Source: Siphonodentalium dalli
Taxonomy: Eukaryota; Mollusca; Scaphopoda; Gadilida; Siphonodentaliidae
Assembly: GCA_032622095.1 (NCBI GenBank)
Contig: CP136064.1
Span: forward strand, 5,947,512-6,011,511
DNA: 64,000 nt
Reading direction: 5' to 3'
Shown: one piece after another, positions 28,401-43,400 of the stretch
Position numbering within the stretch: position 1 is the first letter of the stretch
How the letters are laid out: the number at the start of each line of letters is the position of its first letter
The notes under the pieces: model-generated
What the model saw: only the letters and a program-made list of their open reading frames with translations
Databases searched by the model: none
What the model was told of the DNA's origin: nothing
Program-made: the position numbers and the translations under genes

Positions 28401-31400
28401 GAGGAAAATTCTCTTCACATGCTTCAAGAGAAATCTGGTGAAAGAAATCAAAGTCGCACAGTTAGCCGGATCCGTGTCGGAAATGTCAGCATATCATCAC
28501 GGAGAGGTAATTTCTGCTCTTATTAATTAGATTTTTTTGTCCCGAACGGCCTGTTATCGAACTATGTGAATGTGTGAAATGCATTCAACTGGTGTTATGT
28601 TTCTGTTGTGATGACCACTGTGTTGCCTTTCTATCCTACACCCTACATTCTCTCAAACTTCTTTCTTGTTGCAGGCATCCCTCATGTCAACCATGATAAG
28701 TTTGGCTCAGAACTTTGTCGGATCTAATAACCTCAACGTTCTGCAGCCGATTGGTCAGTTCGGTACTCGGATCCACGGAGGTAAAGATGCTGCCAGTCCC
28801 AGATACATATTCACTGCCTTGAGGTAATTGAGATAAATGTTAAATTCTTTCTGGTCAGATTTGTTAGAACTGTCTTCAATGCTTATCTTGAAGTCTAGAC
28901 AGGGTTCGCGCTGCCACTTGCCAAATTTGCCAATGGCAAAAATAATTCACATTTGGCCAAAAAATATTATCATTTGGCAAAAGTTTTGGCAAGTCACTTT
29001 TTTATTCCTTAAGCAATTTGAAAAATATTGGTCAATCATATTACCATTCATTTCAGGAAACTCTTACAACATAATTATATTAGCGGCGTTTTATAAGGTT
29101 TGGGGAAAATTAACACATCTGTTAAGATGCAGTTAATCTAATAGCATTAGTACTGATGGTTGGAGGGATTACTAATCATCCTGTGATGTGCCATTCTGAT
29201 GAAGCAACCCTTCTACCATTGTATTGTTAGGTGATTGGCTTATTGATAAGCCACAATAGAGATGCCATTATAATTAATTATTAACTAAGTGCTTTTCTAT
29301 CGATATCAAAAGTCGTTCAACCCGTGAGTGTCGAAACATAATACTTAAGGTTGCAGAAAATGATACTATCAGGGAGAGCATTTGGCAAATGCTGATAAAA
29401 TTTGGCAAAAAATATTTTCATTTGGCAAATTATTTGGCAAAAGTAAATTTCGGTCCAGCGCGTACCCTGAGTCTAGATGCCCTACCCAAATTTCAAGAAT
29501 ATGTACATAATTTATTTGTTCCAATTACAAGTAATTACCAGACAGTCCGCATTGTCTTTCTTTACCAAATACTCATTTACAAGAAGCTGAGTAGTTTCCT
29601 TATGGAGCCTCCCATATATAAGAGAATACATTGGGTTAGCAATATTTACATTAACATTTAACAACCAGTGCATTCTGTTATATATGAAAGGCTCCCTATG
29701 GAAGACTCATATATATAAGAGAATGCACTGGCACAGGATCTTTAATGCTGCACCAACACCACTCCCGTCATGAAAGGGTTGAATTAACATTATTATAGTT
29801 ACTTTTTCCCTTCTGTTCAGTTTCTATATCCCTTAACCCTTTACCCAACAAAACGGCCCTGTGCCAATGCATTCTCTTATATATGCGAGTCGACCATAGG
29901 TCGCCTCGCATATATAAGAGAATGCATTGGCTTAACACATATTAAAAATGATAAAATTGTCAATGAAGGTAGAAAAATATTATAAAAATTGTTAAAAAAT
30001 GTAAGAAAAAATTATAAAATTGTTAAAGAATGTAAGAAAAAAATGGTAAAAAGTGTTAAAAAATGAAATTTGTTTAGGCCAATGCATTCTCTTATATATG
30101 CGAGGCGACCTATGGTCGACTCGCATATATAAGAGAATGCATTGGCATAGGGCATAACTGTAACTATCACAATGTGGTCAATGAGCCGGTTCCAATGATA
30201 CCGATATTTGTATGGTTCTATTGAGACAGACCCAAGATAATTTAGGCTGTTGCAGCTTCATTTGGGCTATTTTTCTGGGCGTTTTGTTGGGTAATTTGTA
30301 GAAGATAAAATGCATAATTGAGGTGAACATCATCAACCTTAACTGGGGAACTTCAATCTTATCCTAGGTCTCCCATAGCAGTTGAGGCCTGAGCAGAATG
30401 AGGTCCCCAGAGGGTGAATTGGTGATGCTAGCCTGTTGTGTGGGATAGCAACAGCAAATTCACCCTCTGGTGAACTCATTCTGCAAATGTAAGACACACT
30501 ATATCCAGTCTTGTACCTATAAGTGAAATAACCCATGAATGTATTATAGGTAACCCACAGGGAGCCTCACAGATGGACATATGCACCACAGAGTGTCTAC
30601 TGCTCCAGTCTATGTGGGGGCTCTCTATGGGTTAGACACACTATATCCAGACTTGTACCTACTCCGATAAGTGAAATAACCCATGAATATATTATAGGTA
30701 ACCCACAGGGGGCCTCACACAGATGGAAGCATGTAATACACAGTGTTGTCTGCTCCAGTCTATGTGGGGCTCTCTATGGGTTAGACACAGCTTTGTTGTC
30801 TAATAAGACTAATGTCTAATGATTTTATTTTTATCAGCACCATTACGAGAATAATATTCAATCCGGCAGACGATGCATTACTGAAACAACAGATGGATGA
30901 CAATTTGAAGATAGAACCTGAGTGGTATTGTCCAATCCTTCCGATGATTCTTGTCAACGGTGCCGACGGTATCGGCACGGGTTGGAGCACAAAGATTCCT
31001 AACTACGATATCAGAGAGATCGTAGCGAACCTGAAGAGGTTGCTCGATGGACTTGAGCCGAAACCTATGGTAAATATGAATTGATATTGTACAAGCGAAT
31101 AAACTTGCTCAATTCAGGTATTTCAATAAATTTTGTATAAAATTGGCTAGCACACAATGCCATTCTTTCGTATTAATTCTTAAAGGATTACTCCAGTCTA
31201 GATTTTTTTATCGTTATCGATTGGCGCTAATCCACTGCGCATGGTGCCGAAAATATTTTTGTGATAGGCCACCCGTAACTGAAGTTATGCTGATTTAATG
31301 TTCCATCATGGATTATGCAGTCTGAATAGTTAATGTCCCCTCATGTGACATTGAATCCAATTGTGTCAGCCTTTCAAGTTTGACACTGCGTGTCGATAGT

Positions 31401-34400
31401 AGTCCCTCATGTGACGTCACATGAGGGAACATTAACTATTCAGACTGCACAATCCATGATGGAACTTTAAATTGGCATAACTTCAGTTACGGGCGGCCTA
31501 TCACATTTTTTCTTTCGGCACCGTGCTCAGTGGATTAGCGGCGATCGATAACGGTGATGCGGGCAGGGCCCGTGAACCCAGACTTTAATTTGTAATGGCC
31601 TAATGGTGAAACAAATCTAGACCGGAGTAATCCTTTTATAAAATGACAGAAATGAGCAACAACTAGATAAAGTGGGTTTTTTTTTAAATACATGTAATAC
31701 ATGCACTAGTTATGGGTTAATTTCACCCATACAGAGCCCCAGACAAACATGAGCAGACGACACTCTTCTATATGCTTCTATATATGTGTGGGGCTCGCAG
31801 GGTAATGGATGTTTTTTATTTTATGTCCTAAAAATTGTAAGAAACATTTATTTAATAAAAATGATACAAAATTGTTAGGCCAATGCATTCTCTTATATAT
31901 TTGAGGCGACCTATGGTCAACTCACATATATAAGAGAATGCATTGGCACAGGGTCTTCAATGAAATGTTGGCGAAATCCTTCTTGATTGTTTATCATTGA
32001 TTTGTTTGTTCACATTTCATATATTAATCCTTTCATGACGGGAACTGCGCTTGCGCAACATTAAATACTGTGGGCCATAGGTCGCCTCGCATATATAAGA
32101 GAATGCATTGGCCTAACAATTTTTTATCATTTTTTATCAAGTTTTCTTACATTCTTACCAATTTTTATCATTCCTTGTTACATTCATTTAACAATTTTTA
32201 TCATTTTTTTTATCATTTTTCTTACATTCTTAATCAATTTTTATCATATTTTTTTTTTTCGCATTCTTTTAACAATTTTTACATTTTTTATCATTATTTC
32301 TTAGAATCTTTAAAAAAAAATTATCAATTTTTACATTTTTTCTTACATTCTTTAACAATTAGAAAAAAAATATAAAATTTGTTAGGCCAATGCATTGTCT
32401 TATATATGCGACTCGCATATATAAGATAATGCATTGGCACAGGGTTTTCGCAAAATTTCAGGAAGCTCCCATCATGAAAGGGTTAAATAAAGTGATTCTC
32501 ATTGACAAAATCATACTTATTGGTTTGTCGGTGATTTGTTAGGGATGAACGATGACTGTTTGTTTACATTTCTTTGTAGTTCAGACATCGTGTTTTTCGA
32601 ACTGGCACATCTGATGGTGTTGAATCAGTCCCTCCCAGGAGGAAAAAAAACAAGAGCAATTATTTGCTCCCGCAATTCATAAGACGGGGGTAATTGCACC
32701 CTGTAAATATAATCACAATTTGGGTGTTTCTCAAACAAAATGTCATAATGGGACATACATGTACACCTACATGTTGGTCTATAGGTAGTCACACGTTCAC
32801 ATGCCCATAATTGAATCGAAAGAGAAAGGATCAAAAGAAACCTTCAAATAGGTCAATAATTAGTGATCAGAATCATTTTGACAAGAGGGACGAGTGCACA
32901 TTTTAGCACCCGTCAATATTTGAAATTGCGAGTGGGAATGGGTGCGAGAGCAATCGCTCCCATCTCCTGGGAAGGACTGGTTGAATATTTTGACGCTAAT
33001 AGTTTAATTATTAATTCTTTAAAAGGGCGAGTCATAAAATATGAGTTTGAAGTAGCAATATGTCTGTAATCCATTTAATTTCTTGACCTTGCTGGACCTT
33101 GGGGAATTTTTATGTGGCATAATTTCCAGTCTGAGTCAAACCAAGACTATGCGTTCGATTGGCTAAAACAAATAATAGGGAATCAAAGAAGCATTGCATC
33201 CGTATCCGATGTGCACCTTTTAAAGGTACTCAATCCGATCAGCCGCTCCTAAATTACTATTTCTTTGGCTTCGGGGGTAAAAAATATTTGATTCGAGGAA
33301 CCCACCCATCAAAGATATCGATTTTTTTGAAGTTTGTTAATTTCTAGAGATGTGGTCTAGAAGACATGATAAAATGGACAAATTGCGTATGAAGATGAAT
33401 AACTCTAAAATCAAGTGGTTATTATTACCACTTGATTTTAGAGTCTTCAATATCTGATCACTCTGAGTTTTGATTGGTGGGTTCCTCGACTCGAATCAAA
33501 TATTTTTTACCCCCGAAATCAACGTAATAGTAATTTAGGAGCGGCGATCGGATTGAGTACCTTTAACTGACTTGGGTAAAAATGGTATAAAAAAAATATT
33601 TTGGATAGCCTCAGTTGATACATGAACCATAGTCCAAGTCTTCTCGTACTAAAACTAGCTAAGATTTTGGGATGGAGATGCTAGTGTTTAGTCCGAGTTC
33701 CAGGCCCATGCATTCCTATGACACGAGTTACGCCCAGGATCTGTGGCGGGAATCTGTGGTGTATTTTACTCGATTTACCTAACAAAGCAATACATGATGC
33801 TATATACATTGGAAAGAGTGACATCTTATGGTCATAATGGTGTATAATAATCTAACTTTAATGTTAAATTACACATAGAATATTCCGGTTGATTGCCACA
33901 AACATCGTTGTTTTTTCTGTTTGTTTACTTAACTGAAAGCCGAACTCAGGTTCCGAAGAACTTCGGCATTGTCCGGTGTTTGTTTTGGCCGAGACGAATT
34001 TCGATACAAACAAAATGGCGGCCCCCATGATATTCTAATGGTCATTGTGTTTACACTGTTTTAAACTGTGAGATGGTTATAATTCCCGTAATTTATTTAA
34101 TGTATTACATTTATATCTTCAATATGTATTTAATCTATGTATTTATTTATTTATTGTCACGTATAATTACGATTACAATGGAGAATTCATCGTGCGTGGT
34201 TGATTGAAAATCTACGGAATATTTTCACCGGAAAATGCCGAACGCAGTTCGCAAGGTCAACTGCATGAGTTCGCATACTTTAAAAAATATGTAAACACTG
34301 CGGCAAAAGTTTCTTTTCACATTAAATTACCGCTTTCAATTCACAACCGATGTGGGTTTCAGATCAAATAGCATGTCTTCTGCGGAAACTATCCGTTTAT

Positions 34401-37400
34401 TGTAGCAATTGTGATATTTTATTTCATATAATTGTGGTTTTATTTGAGCGGGTCACTAACGCTTAAGTCGTGTCATAGGAATGCATGGGCCTGGAACTCG
34501 GACTAAACACTAGCATCTCCATCCCAAAATCTTAGCTAGTTTTAGTACGAGAAGACTTGGACTACACGAACCAGTGTGTTGTTTGGGGAGAAATATATTG
34601 TCATCTATCTTACAGTTGCCGTCATTTAAAGATTTTACGGGAGAAATTGAGCAACTGAGTGATAATAAGTTTGCCGTGTCGGGAGAGATTAACCATATAG
34701 ATGAGACAACAATCGAGATCACAGAGTTACCGGTGAGAACATGGACCCAGGACTACAAAGAGAACGTACTGGAGCCCATGCTGTATGGGTCGGACAAGAT
34801 TCCCGCTCTTATTACGTAAGTAGAATGTACTGGAGCCCATGCTGTATGGGGTGGACAAGGTTCCTGCTCTAATTACGTAAGTAGAATGTACTGGAGCCCA
34901 TGCTGTATGGGTCTGACAAGGTTCCTGCTCTTATTACGTAAGTAGAATGTACTGGAGCCCATGCTGTATGGGTCATACAATATTCCCGCTCTTATTACGT
35001 AAGTAGAATGTACTGGAGCCAATGTTGTATGGGTCTGTACGTTTACAGAGATGATTTTTAGTGAGAATGTACTTGGGTGAATTTGGGACTGGACAATTCG
35101 TCGATATGGAGAGGGAGTCGGTTTATAGAGGGTCCAGTTTGGAGAGGTTTTATTGTATGGGGAGGTATTTGGTTTATAGAGGGTCTGGTTTGGAGATGTT
35201 TTTCTGTATGGAGAGGGATTTGGTTTATTGAGGGTCTGGTTTGGAGAGGTTTTACTGTATGGCGAGGGATATAGTTTATAGACTGTCCTGTTTGGAGAGG
35301 TTTTACTTGGGGAGGGATTTGGTTTATAGAGGGTCAGGTTTGGCGAGGTGTTCTGTATTATAATCATGGAAATTCATCATTTTAACCCTTTACCCAACAA
35401 ACCGGCCAAAACCGGCCAAATAAAGCTTCAACAGCCTAAAATATCTTCGGTCTGTCTCAATAGAACCATACAAATATGGATATCATTGGAACCGGCTCAT
35501 TGACCACATTGTGATGGTTACAGTTATGCCCTGTGCCAATGCATTCTCTTATATATGCGAGTCGACCATAGGTCGCCTCGCATATATAAGAGAATGCACT
35601 GGCCTAAACAAAATCTTTTTTAACACTTTTTACCATTTTTTTCTTACATTCTTTAACAATTTTATCATTTTTAATGTGTTAAGCCAATGCATTCTCTTAT
35701 ATATGCGAGGCGACCTATGGTCGACTCGCATATATAAGAGAATGCATTGGCACAGGGCCCTTCTGTTGGGTAAAGGGTTAATCATGGAAATTCATCATTT
35801 TAACTCATTTCATATAAAACAGGGACTACAAGGAGTACCACACAGACAAAACCGTCAAGTTTGTTGTGAAGATGTCTGCGGAAAAACTGGCTCAAGCTGA
35901 ACAAACTGGCCTTCATAAAGTCTTCAAGCTACAGAATACGCTATCAAGTACCACCATGGTATGATATACTAGAGGCACTACAGTATAATGCTCTAAGTAA
36001 TCGACTTCTTAACCACAGCCGAAGTATGGGTAACTTTTCAGGATTTAGTCAGAAATATGGCTTGTTACCATTCATCGGAAAGCTCTCAGTGAGAAGTTAC
36101 CCATAATTCTGCTGTGGTTAAGTAGTCGATTACGTAGAGCATTACTGTATCTCACAATCCATTGAGTTTAGACTAAAGCCTTAAACCAACAAGCCTCACT
36201 TTACCCTTCCATGGCTGGAGCTTCCTGTAGGGAGCCCCATACAGGTGGCAGCTTGTATTGATGAGTGTCGTCTGCTCACGTCTGTGAGGGGCTCCATAAG
36301 GGTAGTTTAGCCCTTCCATGACTGGAGCTTCCTGAAATTTTTAGAAAACCCTGGGCCAATGCATTTTCTTATATATGCGATTCTCCTGTAGGGAGTCTCG
36401 TGTATATATATAAGAGAATGCACTGGCACAGAATCTTTAATGCTACACCAGTGCAGTTCCTGTCATGGAACGGTTAAAGACAAATGTATAGAATGAGTAA
36501 ATGCTATCCAGTCTGAAATAGATGCCTCTTCATTTCACTCCTATGCAAATATATATATTGTCAACATTTTGTTATCCCATTTTCTCTTAAAACAGACCTG
36601 TCCACTATACAGTTGTTTGAAAATTTCTGTCACACTAATTGACTTAATATGATCGCACGTGACACGTAGTGGAGCAACCACACAAATACATCAAACTGTC
36701 ACAACCATTTCAATCTATACACGTAGTTTCCAACTGTTGCTGTGTCACGGTATGGGATTTCAAAATGTTGAATATTTTCACCAAAGTTGGAGGGGCGGAT
36801 TCCGCGGAACACTAGTACAGTACAACCACCCTGCCACCACATCTCTCGTTAAAGCAACTCATACACCTCCATGCCAAACTAAACCTAGCAATTTCCCACG
36901 TTTATCTATGACAAATATAAATGACTACATGAGCGCATTATCCAAAAATATCACTGGGCAAATCTTTCGCACGAACAGTTTCATGGGCTCTTGTCAATAG
37001 AAAACATCCCTCGTTTGAATCCAGTCTGTATCTAGAAAATGGTCTTTAGAGACGTCTCTTATTGCATTTAAGTGTATACATTGTGGAAGGCAGCTGAATT
37101 AGCTCATGCCTGCAGGTCAAAAATTCAAACTGATAGTCAAAAGGACATTTGAAAACATGACGAAGAATACAAACTTATATATACACACTAGGTCAAAAGA
37201 AGAACAAACAAAAAAGGAACAATGAAAACCAAACAAACAAACAACACGTTTGTAGGGAGGGATCCAGGATCCCATATTTATTGTGTGCATATTGTATATA
37301 AAAAGTTGTATATGTGTTATGCGTGTTACTCATTAATTTGTGTCGTTGTAATAAAGCTTTGATTTGTGTACTGGTGACTAAAAGACTTATCAAAGTCAAA

Positions 37401-40400
37401 TATACATTATATACGCTGTTTCCTAACTTCTAACAAAAGCGATTATACGCTGATAGAGCCTCTATTTATGTCCCGTGTTAGTAAGGTCAATAAAGCGTGT
37501 ATGTGTATATATAAGGCCGTGGCTTAAGAGCAGTATATCGCTCTTTAGCTATATGGGCCTGACACGCTATACCGTTCTTTAGTACCAAACGCTAAAGAGT
37601 GGTATACCACTCTTCATCTTTGTGGGTCTGATACGCTTAAGAACGGTAGGCTATACCGCTCTTTAGCGGTTGGTACCAAGGAACGGTATGGGCCTACCGC
37701 TCTTCAGCGCTGGCACTAAAGAACGGTATACTGCTATTCAGTGACAAACGTCAAAGAACGGGGCACAGGAGTGGTGTACATCGGTATATACCAATATTTA
37801 GCTGTACATGGTCCTGGCGCGATAAAGAACGGTCTTACATTATCATCCGTACCGCTCGATCTTCAGTGTCCGACTATAAAGAGCTGTATACCGCTCCTTA
37901 GCCCTCATCGCTAAAGAGCGGCATGCCGTTCTTGAGCCCTCAGTGCTAAAGCCACGTCGTATATATAATTGCGTCTATAGTCTAGTGATGTGAAATCAGT
38001 GTTTCCAGTAGAGACCAAATGTGTCTGGATTCTGGCCCACAAGCCAAATGACGTAAATGACGTCATGGACCATGTCATGACGTCTTTGCTGGTTTTCATT
38101 CAGCTAACCAACGAAATTGGTCAAAATGAAACTAATCTATAGGCCTAAATCACATAGGAATTGTTCAGAAAAATTGAAGTTGGTAATTTCATAACCATCC
38201 CGTTGGTCCACTTCCGATTCTGTGATTTCACCATTTCTTTTGGGAAATTATTGTTCCCAGGATGCTATGCGAAAGCGGAGCGGAAGTCACGTGATTTTTA
38301 ACCCATTTTTGTGCGCCGTTTTCATCGCGTCGAAATTCTGTTTCATGGTATTGTAAAAATTAATGACGTCATTCACGCCTAAACTTGAAAAGCGGCGTGT
38401 TGTGGTTGCTAATATTTCTCCAAATATAACTGTGAAATAGTTTGAAGACATATCATGGACTTATTGGTGATACCTCTATGGAGCCCCAGACTGAGTGAAT
38501 GATGCATTGGTGACTGTCGTCTGCTTGGGTCCATGTGAGGCTCTATAAGGGAGTTAAGATAAACACTATCTCCACTGGAAGAATATATCAGTAAATTAAA
38601 ATTTTCGAAAATTTTAATCACATCATCTGTGCCATTTCAGAGAACAACATATGAAGTACGCACAAATGTTAATATTTATTCCTTTATTCAAATTATTGGG
38701 TGGTAAACATTTTGGCCAACAATATTCAATGCATGCACATCATTTATAACAAGGTCGATGTTTTTTGTTAATTAATAGGATTCTAAATTTTTGAAAATAA
38801 CTTAAGTTTGGAGAAGATTATATTTTCTACTCCGTTCTTGACACACCAGCGTTCTTGACACACCAGCGTTCTTGACACACCAGCGTTGTTGACACACCAG
38901 CGTTCTTGACACACCAGCGTTCTTGACACACCAGCGTAGTTTTGTTCCACATCACTTTAACCCTGCAAATTCTGATCTGCGTGGACTTGTGATCCACTTG
39001 AAGGAAAGGTAATCTGATTAACCCTTTTATGACGGGAGCTGTGCTGGTGCATTAAAAGATCCTGTGCCAGTGCATTATCTTATATACTCTTGGGCTCCAA
39101 ATAAACATGCATGCATGTTGATTATTTTCTTGAGAAATTTCCCCCCTGCTTATTTGGGTCTGCACGTTTATTAATTTTGAAGCTATGAAATTGAAACAGC
39201 ACAAACTCAAGATTTCTATATGATTCTGATACCAAAATGATGAGCTTATAACTTTATGCATGTACATATTCAAGTATATGGCATACATGTGTACATGTGA
39301 ATATTTAAATATTGAATAAAACACCACATGACACATACTATGTTGATTCCTATACATATACTATAAAAATAATTTGTTTAACCACAGTTGATGTTTTGCT
39401 CAGAGTTCCCCCCCCCCCCCCCCTGCACTAGTATTTTGGGTCTGCACTTTTATTAACTTTCAATGGAATTTTCCTCCTGCCCTTTTATTTGGAGCCCGAG
39501 AATATGTGTGTCTCCCATAGGGAAACTCACATATATAAGAGAATGCATTGGCACAGTGTTTTTTTGTAAAATTTCAGGAAGCTCCAGTCATGGAAGGGTT
39601 AAATTTCCTGATTCTTTTCTTCCAGGTGGTATTCGACCAGAATAACTGCATCAGGAAATATGAACACGTTGAGCAAATTCTGAAAGAATTCTTTGATCTG
39701 CGGTTATCATACTATATCAAGAGGAAAGATTATTTAGAAGGAATGTTGCAGGCAGAATCATCGAAGCTCGATAACATCGCTCGATTCATAATGGAGAAGA
39801 TCAGCGGGGACGTCGTTGTAGGTGAGTGTTAGCCTCAATCATGCCGGAGTTTAGTGTGCAGGGACGTCGTTGTAGGTGAGTGTTAGCCTCAATCATTATA
39901 TCAGCGGGGACGTCGTTGTAGGTGAGTGTTAGCCTCAATCATGTCGGAGATCAGCGGGGACGTCGTTGTAGGTGAGTGTTAGCCTCAATCATGTCGGAGA
40001 TCAGCGGGGACGTCGTTGTAGGTGAGTGTTAGCCTCAATCATGTCGGAGATCAGCGGGGACGTCGTTGTAGGTGAGTGTTAGCCTCAATCATGTCGGAGT
40101 TTAGTGTGCGGGGACGTCGTTGTAGGTGAGTGTTAGTCTCAATCATGCCGGAGTTTAGTGTGCCTGTCATTTGCAGAATGAGGTCCCCAGAGGGTGAATT
40201 TAGTGACACTATCCCATACAGTGGGCTAGCATCGTCAAATTCACCCTCTGTGGACCTCATTCTGCATGGCATCATCTGCTATGGGAGACATAGACTCAGA
40301 TTGAACTTCCCAAATGATGAATATTGTGATGTACACCCATTGGGTACCTTGATTATGCAATGTGTCGTCTGCCAATTTGGGGATTTAGAGAAACTAAACT

Positions 40401-43400
40401 AAAAAAGAAATAGAATCTGTGTGAAGAAATTTCTAATGAAATTTTATTATAAAGAAACTTTCCAGAGAAGATGAGGCCTATGCAGAATGAGGTCCCCAGA
40501 GGGTAAATTTAGTGATGCTAACCCGCTATGCGGGATAGCGTCACTAACTTCAAACTCTGGGGACCTCATTCTGCAAATGACAGGTACCTTATTCTCAGGC
40601 CTGATCTGATCAGTGTTATCATGACGTTGTTTTCTGAATTTGAATAATTGTCAGAATGTGACAATACCACAGAACAAAATTTATATCCAAGGTGCAAAAT
40701 AAGCGGCCAGTCACGGTCATTGTCCGACGAAAAATAGCTTATGTCAAGTGCACTTCTGTATCTGTCACACATTTTGTCCAATGCAATTTTTTAAACAATC
40801 TGTATCTGTCTAAGGAGCCACTTCTGGCCAAATAGGACATTGAAAGTAAAAAATAGTTCTTTTTTAATTTCAGATCAATTCGTAGTGAATATAATTATGT
40901 CGAATTGCAAAAAATAAAATACATGTGTTTAGGGTTTCCCTACCTACTCTAGAAAAAGGTGCCTACCCAAAACTACTCTATTGGACTGTAGACACAGCTA
41001 ATTTTTTTTTTATTCAGTGGAAACACTTGAAAGGGCATCGAAAGGTATCTTACCCATTTTCAAACCTCTCATTTAAATGTTAGTTTTATTAGTCTGGTGC
41101 TCTAAATCAAGATAACACTGTTTAATATTGAACATTTCAATTAATCTGAATTGTGAAGGTTTATAGATTGAATTGTCAATGGCCCAATGGAATTCAGAAT
41201 AAAAAAATAAAAAAAATAAAAATTTGCTACCTACCTACCTTAATTTTTTAGACCATGTAACCCTAAACACAGGTATTATATTTTTGGCCTAAACTCAATG
41301 ACATTTTAGGTGGCAATTTATTTTTAATTAAATAAGTCATTGGTGCATTTTATGTGTTGTCTCGTAAAGACTTCTGTCTGATAAATAGTGATGGGCAGTA
41401 TTTATATATTTACATATTTATGGCACGTCATAAATATCTTGAGGAGCAGGTTTATAGGGGATGAGGCACAAACTATTTTTCCCACCATATACATATATAT
41501 GTTGCCAGTTGTCATACTAGTCATATGTGTGTATAATTATACCCATTATCCCCAACCATACCCCAGATTTATATTAGACTACATAAGTTAACACCCCATG
41601 TAATATCCGTTATATTCACATACTCTATATATATATATATTCTACCCGTCCTATCAAAATCTGATATAAATCCAAAATAAATTGTTATGTTCTTGTTTCA
41701 TGTGTGATCTGTATGGAGCGGAGGTCCATCTAAGTTTCACAGAACTTGTCCTCCAATCCCTTATGTATTCTTTATACATAATACTAATAAAAATATGTTT
41801 AAATCAAAACAAACTATTTTATATATCTGGTTTTGTTCAATGCAAATTATTCAGTTTAAAATAATCCAATTTCAGAGAATAAAACGAAGAAAGAGATAAT
41901 CAGTATACTGGTTAGACGAGGCTATGACTCTGATCAAGTTAAAGCTTGGAAAGAATCTCAAGCTAAGGTAGGTTTATATCTGATGAGGCTACGACTCGGA
42001 TCCAGTTAAAGCTTGGAAAGAATCTCAAGCTAAGGTAGGTTTATATATGTAAGAATCCCAAGCTAAGGTAGGTTTATATCTGTAAGAATCCCAAGCTAAG
42101 GTAGGTTTATATCTGTAAGAATCCCAAGCTAAGGTAGGTTTATATCTGTAAGCATCTCAAGCTAAGGTAGGTTTATATATGTAAGAATCCCAAGCTAAGG
42201 TAGGTTTATATCTAAGAATCCCAAGCTAAGGTAGGTTTATATATGTAAGAATCCCAAGCTAAGGTAGGTTTATATATGTAAGAATCCCAAGCTAAGGTAG
42301 GTTTATATCTGTAAGAATCTCAAGCTAAGGTAGGTTTATATATGTAAGAATCCCAAGCTAAGGTAGGTTTATATCTGTAAGAATCTCAAGCTAAGGTAGA
42401 TTTATATCTAAGAATCCCAAGCTAAGGTAGGTTTATATCTGTAAGAATCCCAAGCTAAGGTAGGTTTATATATGTAAGAATCTCAAGCTAAGGTAGGTTT
42501 ATATCTGTAAGAATCCCAAGCTAAGGTAGGTTTATATATGTAAGAATCTCAAGCTAAGGTAGGTTTATATCTGTAAGAATCTCAAGCTAATGTAGGTTTA
42601 TATCTGTAAGCATCTCAAGCTAAGGTAGGTTTATATCTGTAAGAATCCCAAGCTAAGGTAGGTTTATATCTGTAAGAATCCCAAGCTAAGGTAGGTTTAT
42701 ATCTGTAAGAATCCCAAGCTAAGGTAGGTTTATATCTGTAAGCATCTCAAGCTAAGGTAGGTTTATATATGTAAGAATCCCAAGCTAAGGTAGGTTTATA
42801 TCTAAGAATCCCAAGCTAAGGTAGGTTTATATATGTAAGAATCCCAAGCTAAGGTAGGTTTATATATGTAAGAATCCCAAGCTAAGGTAGGTTTATATCT
42901 GTAAGAATCTCAAGCTAAGGTAGGTTTATATATGTAAGAATCCCAAGCTAAGGTAGGTTTATATCTGTAAGAATCTCAAGCTAAGGTATGTTTATATCTA
43001 AGAATCTCAAGCTAAGGTAGGTTTATATCTGTAAGAATCTCAAGCTAAGGTAGGTTTATATCTGTAAGAATCCCAAGCTAAGGTAGGTTTATATATGTAA
43101 GAATCTCAAGCTAAGGTAGGTTTATATATGTAAGAATCCCAAGCTAAGGTAGGTTTATATCTGTAAGAATCCCAAGCTAAGGTAGGTTTATATCTGTAAG
43201 AATCCCAAGCTAAGGTAGGTTTATATATGTAAGAATCTCAAGCTAAGGTAGGTTTATATCTGTAAGAATCCCAAGCTAAGGTAGGTTTATATATGTAAGA
43301 ATCCCAAGCTAAGGTAGGTTTATATCTGTAAGAATCTCAAGCTAAGGTAGGTTTATATATGTAAGAATCCCAAGCTAAGGTAGGTTTATATCTGTAAGAA

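Noticed and set aside
36659-37000. 113-codon frame as a nested gene
   Set aside because: Composition is unremarkable, no domain is recognised, and neither splice nor promoter signals support it.
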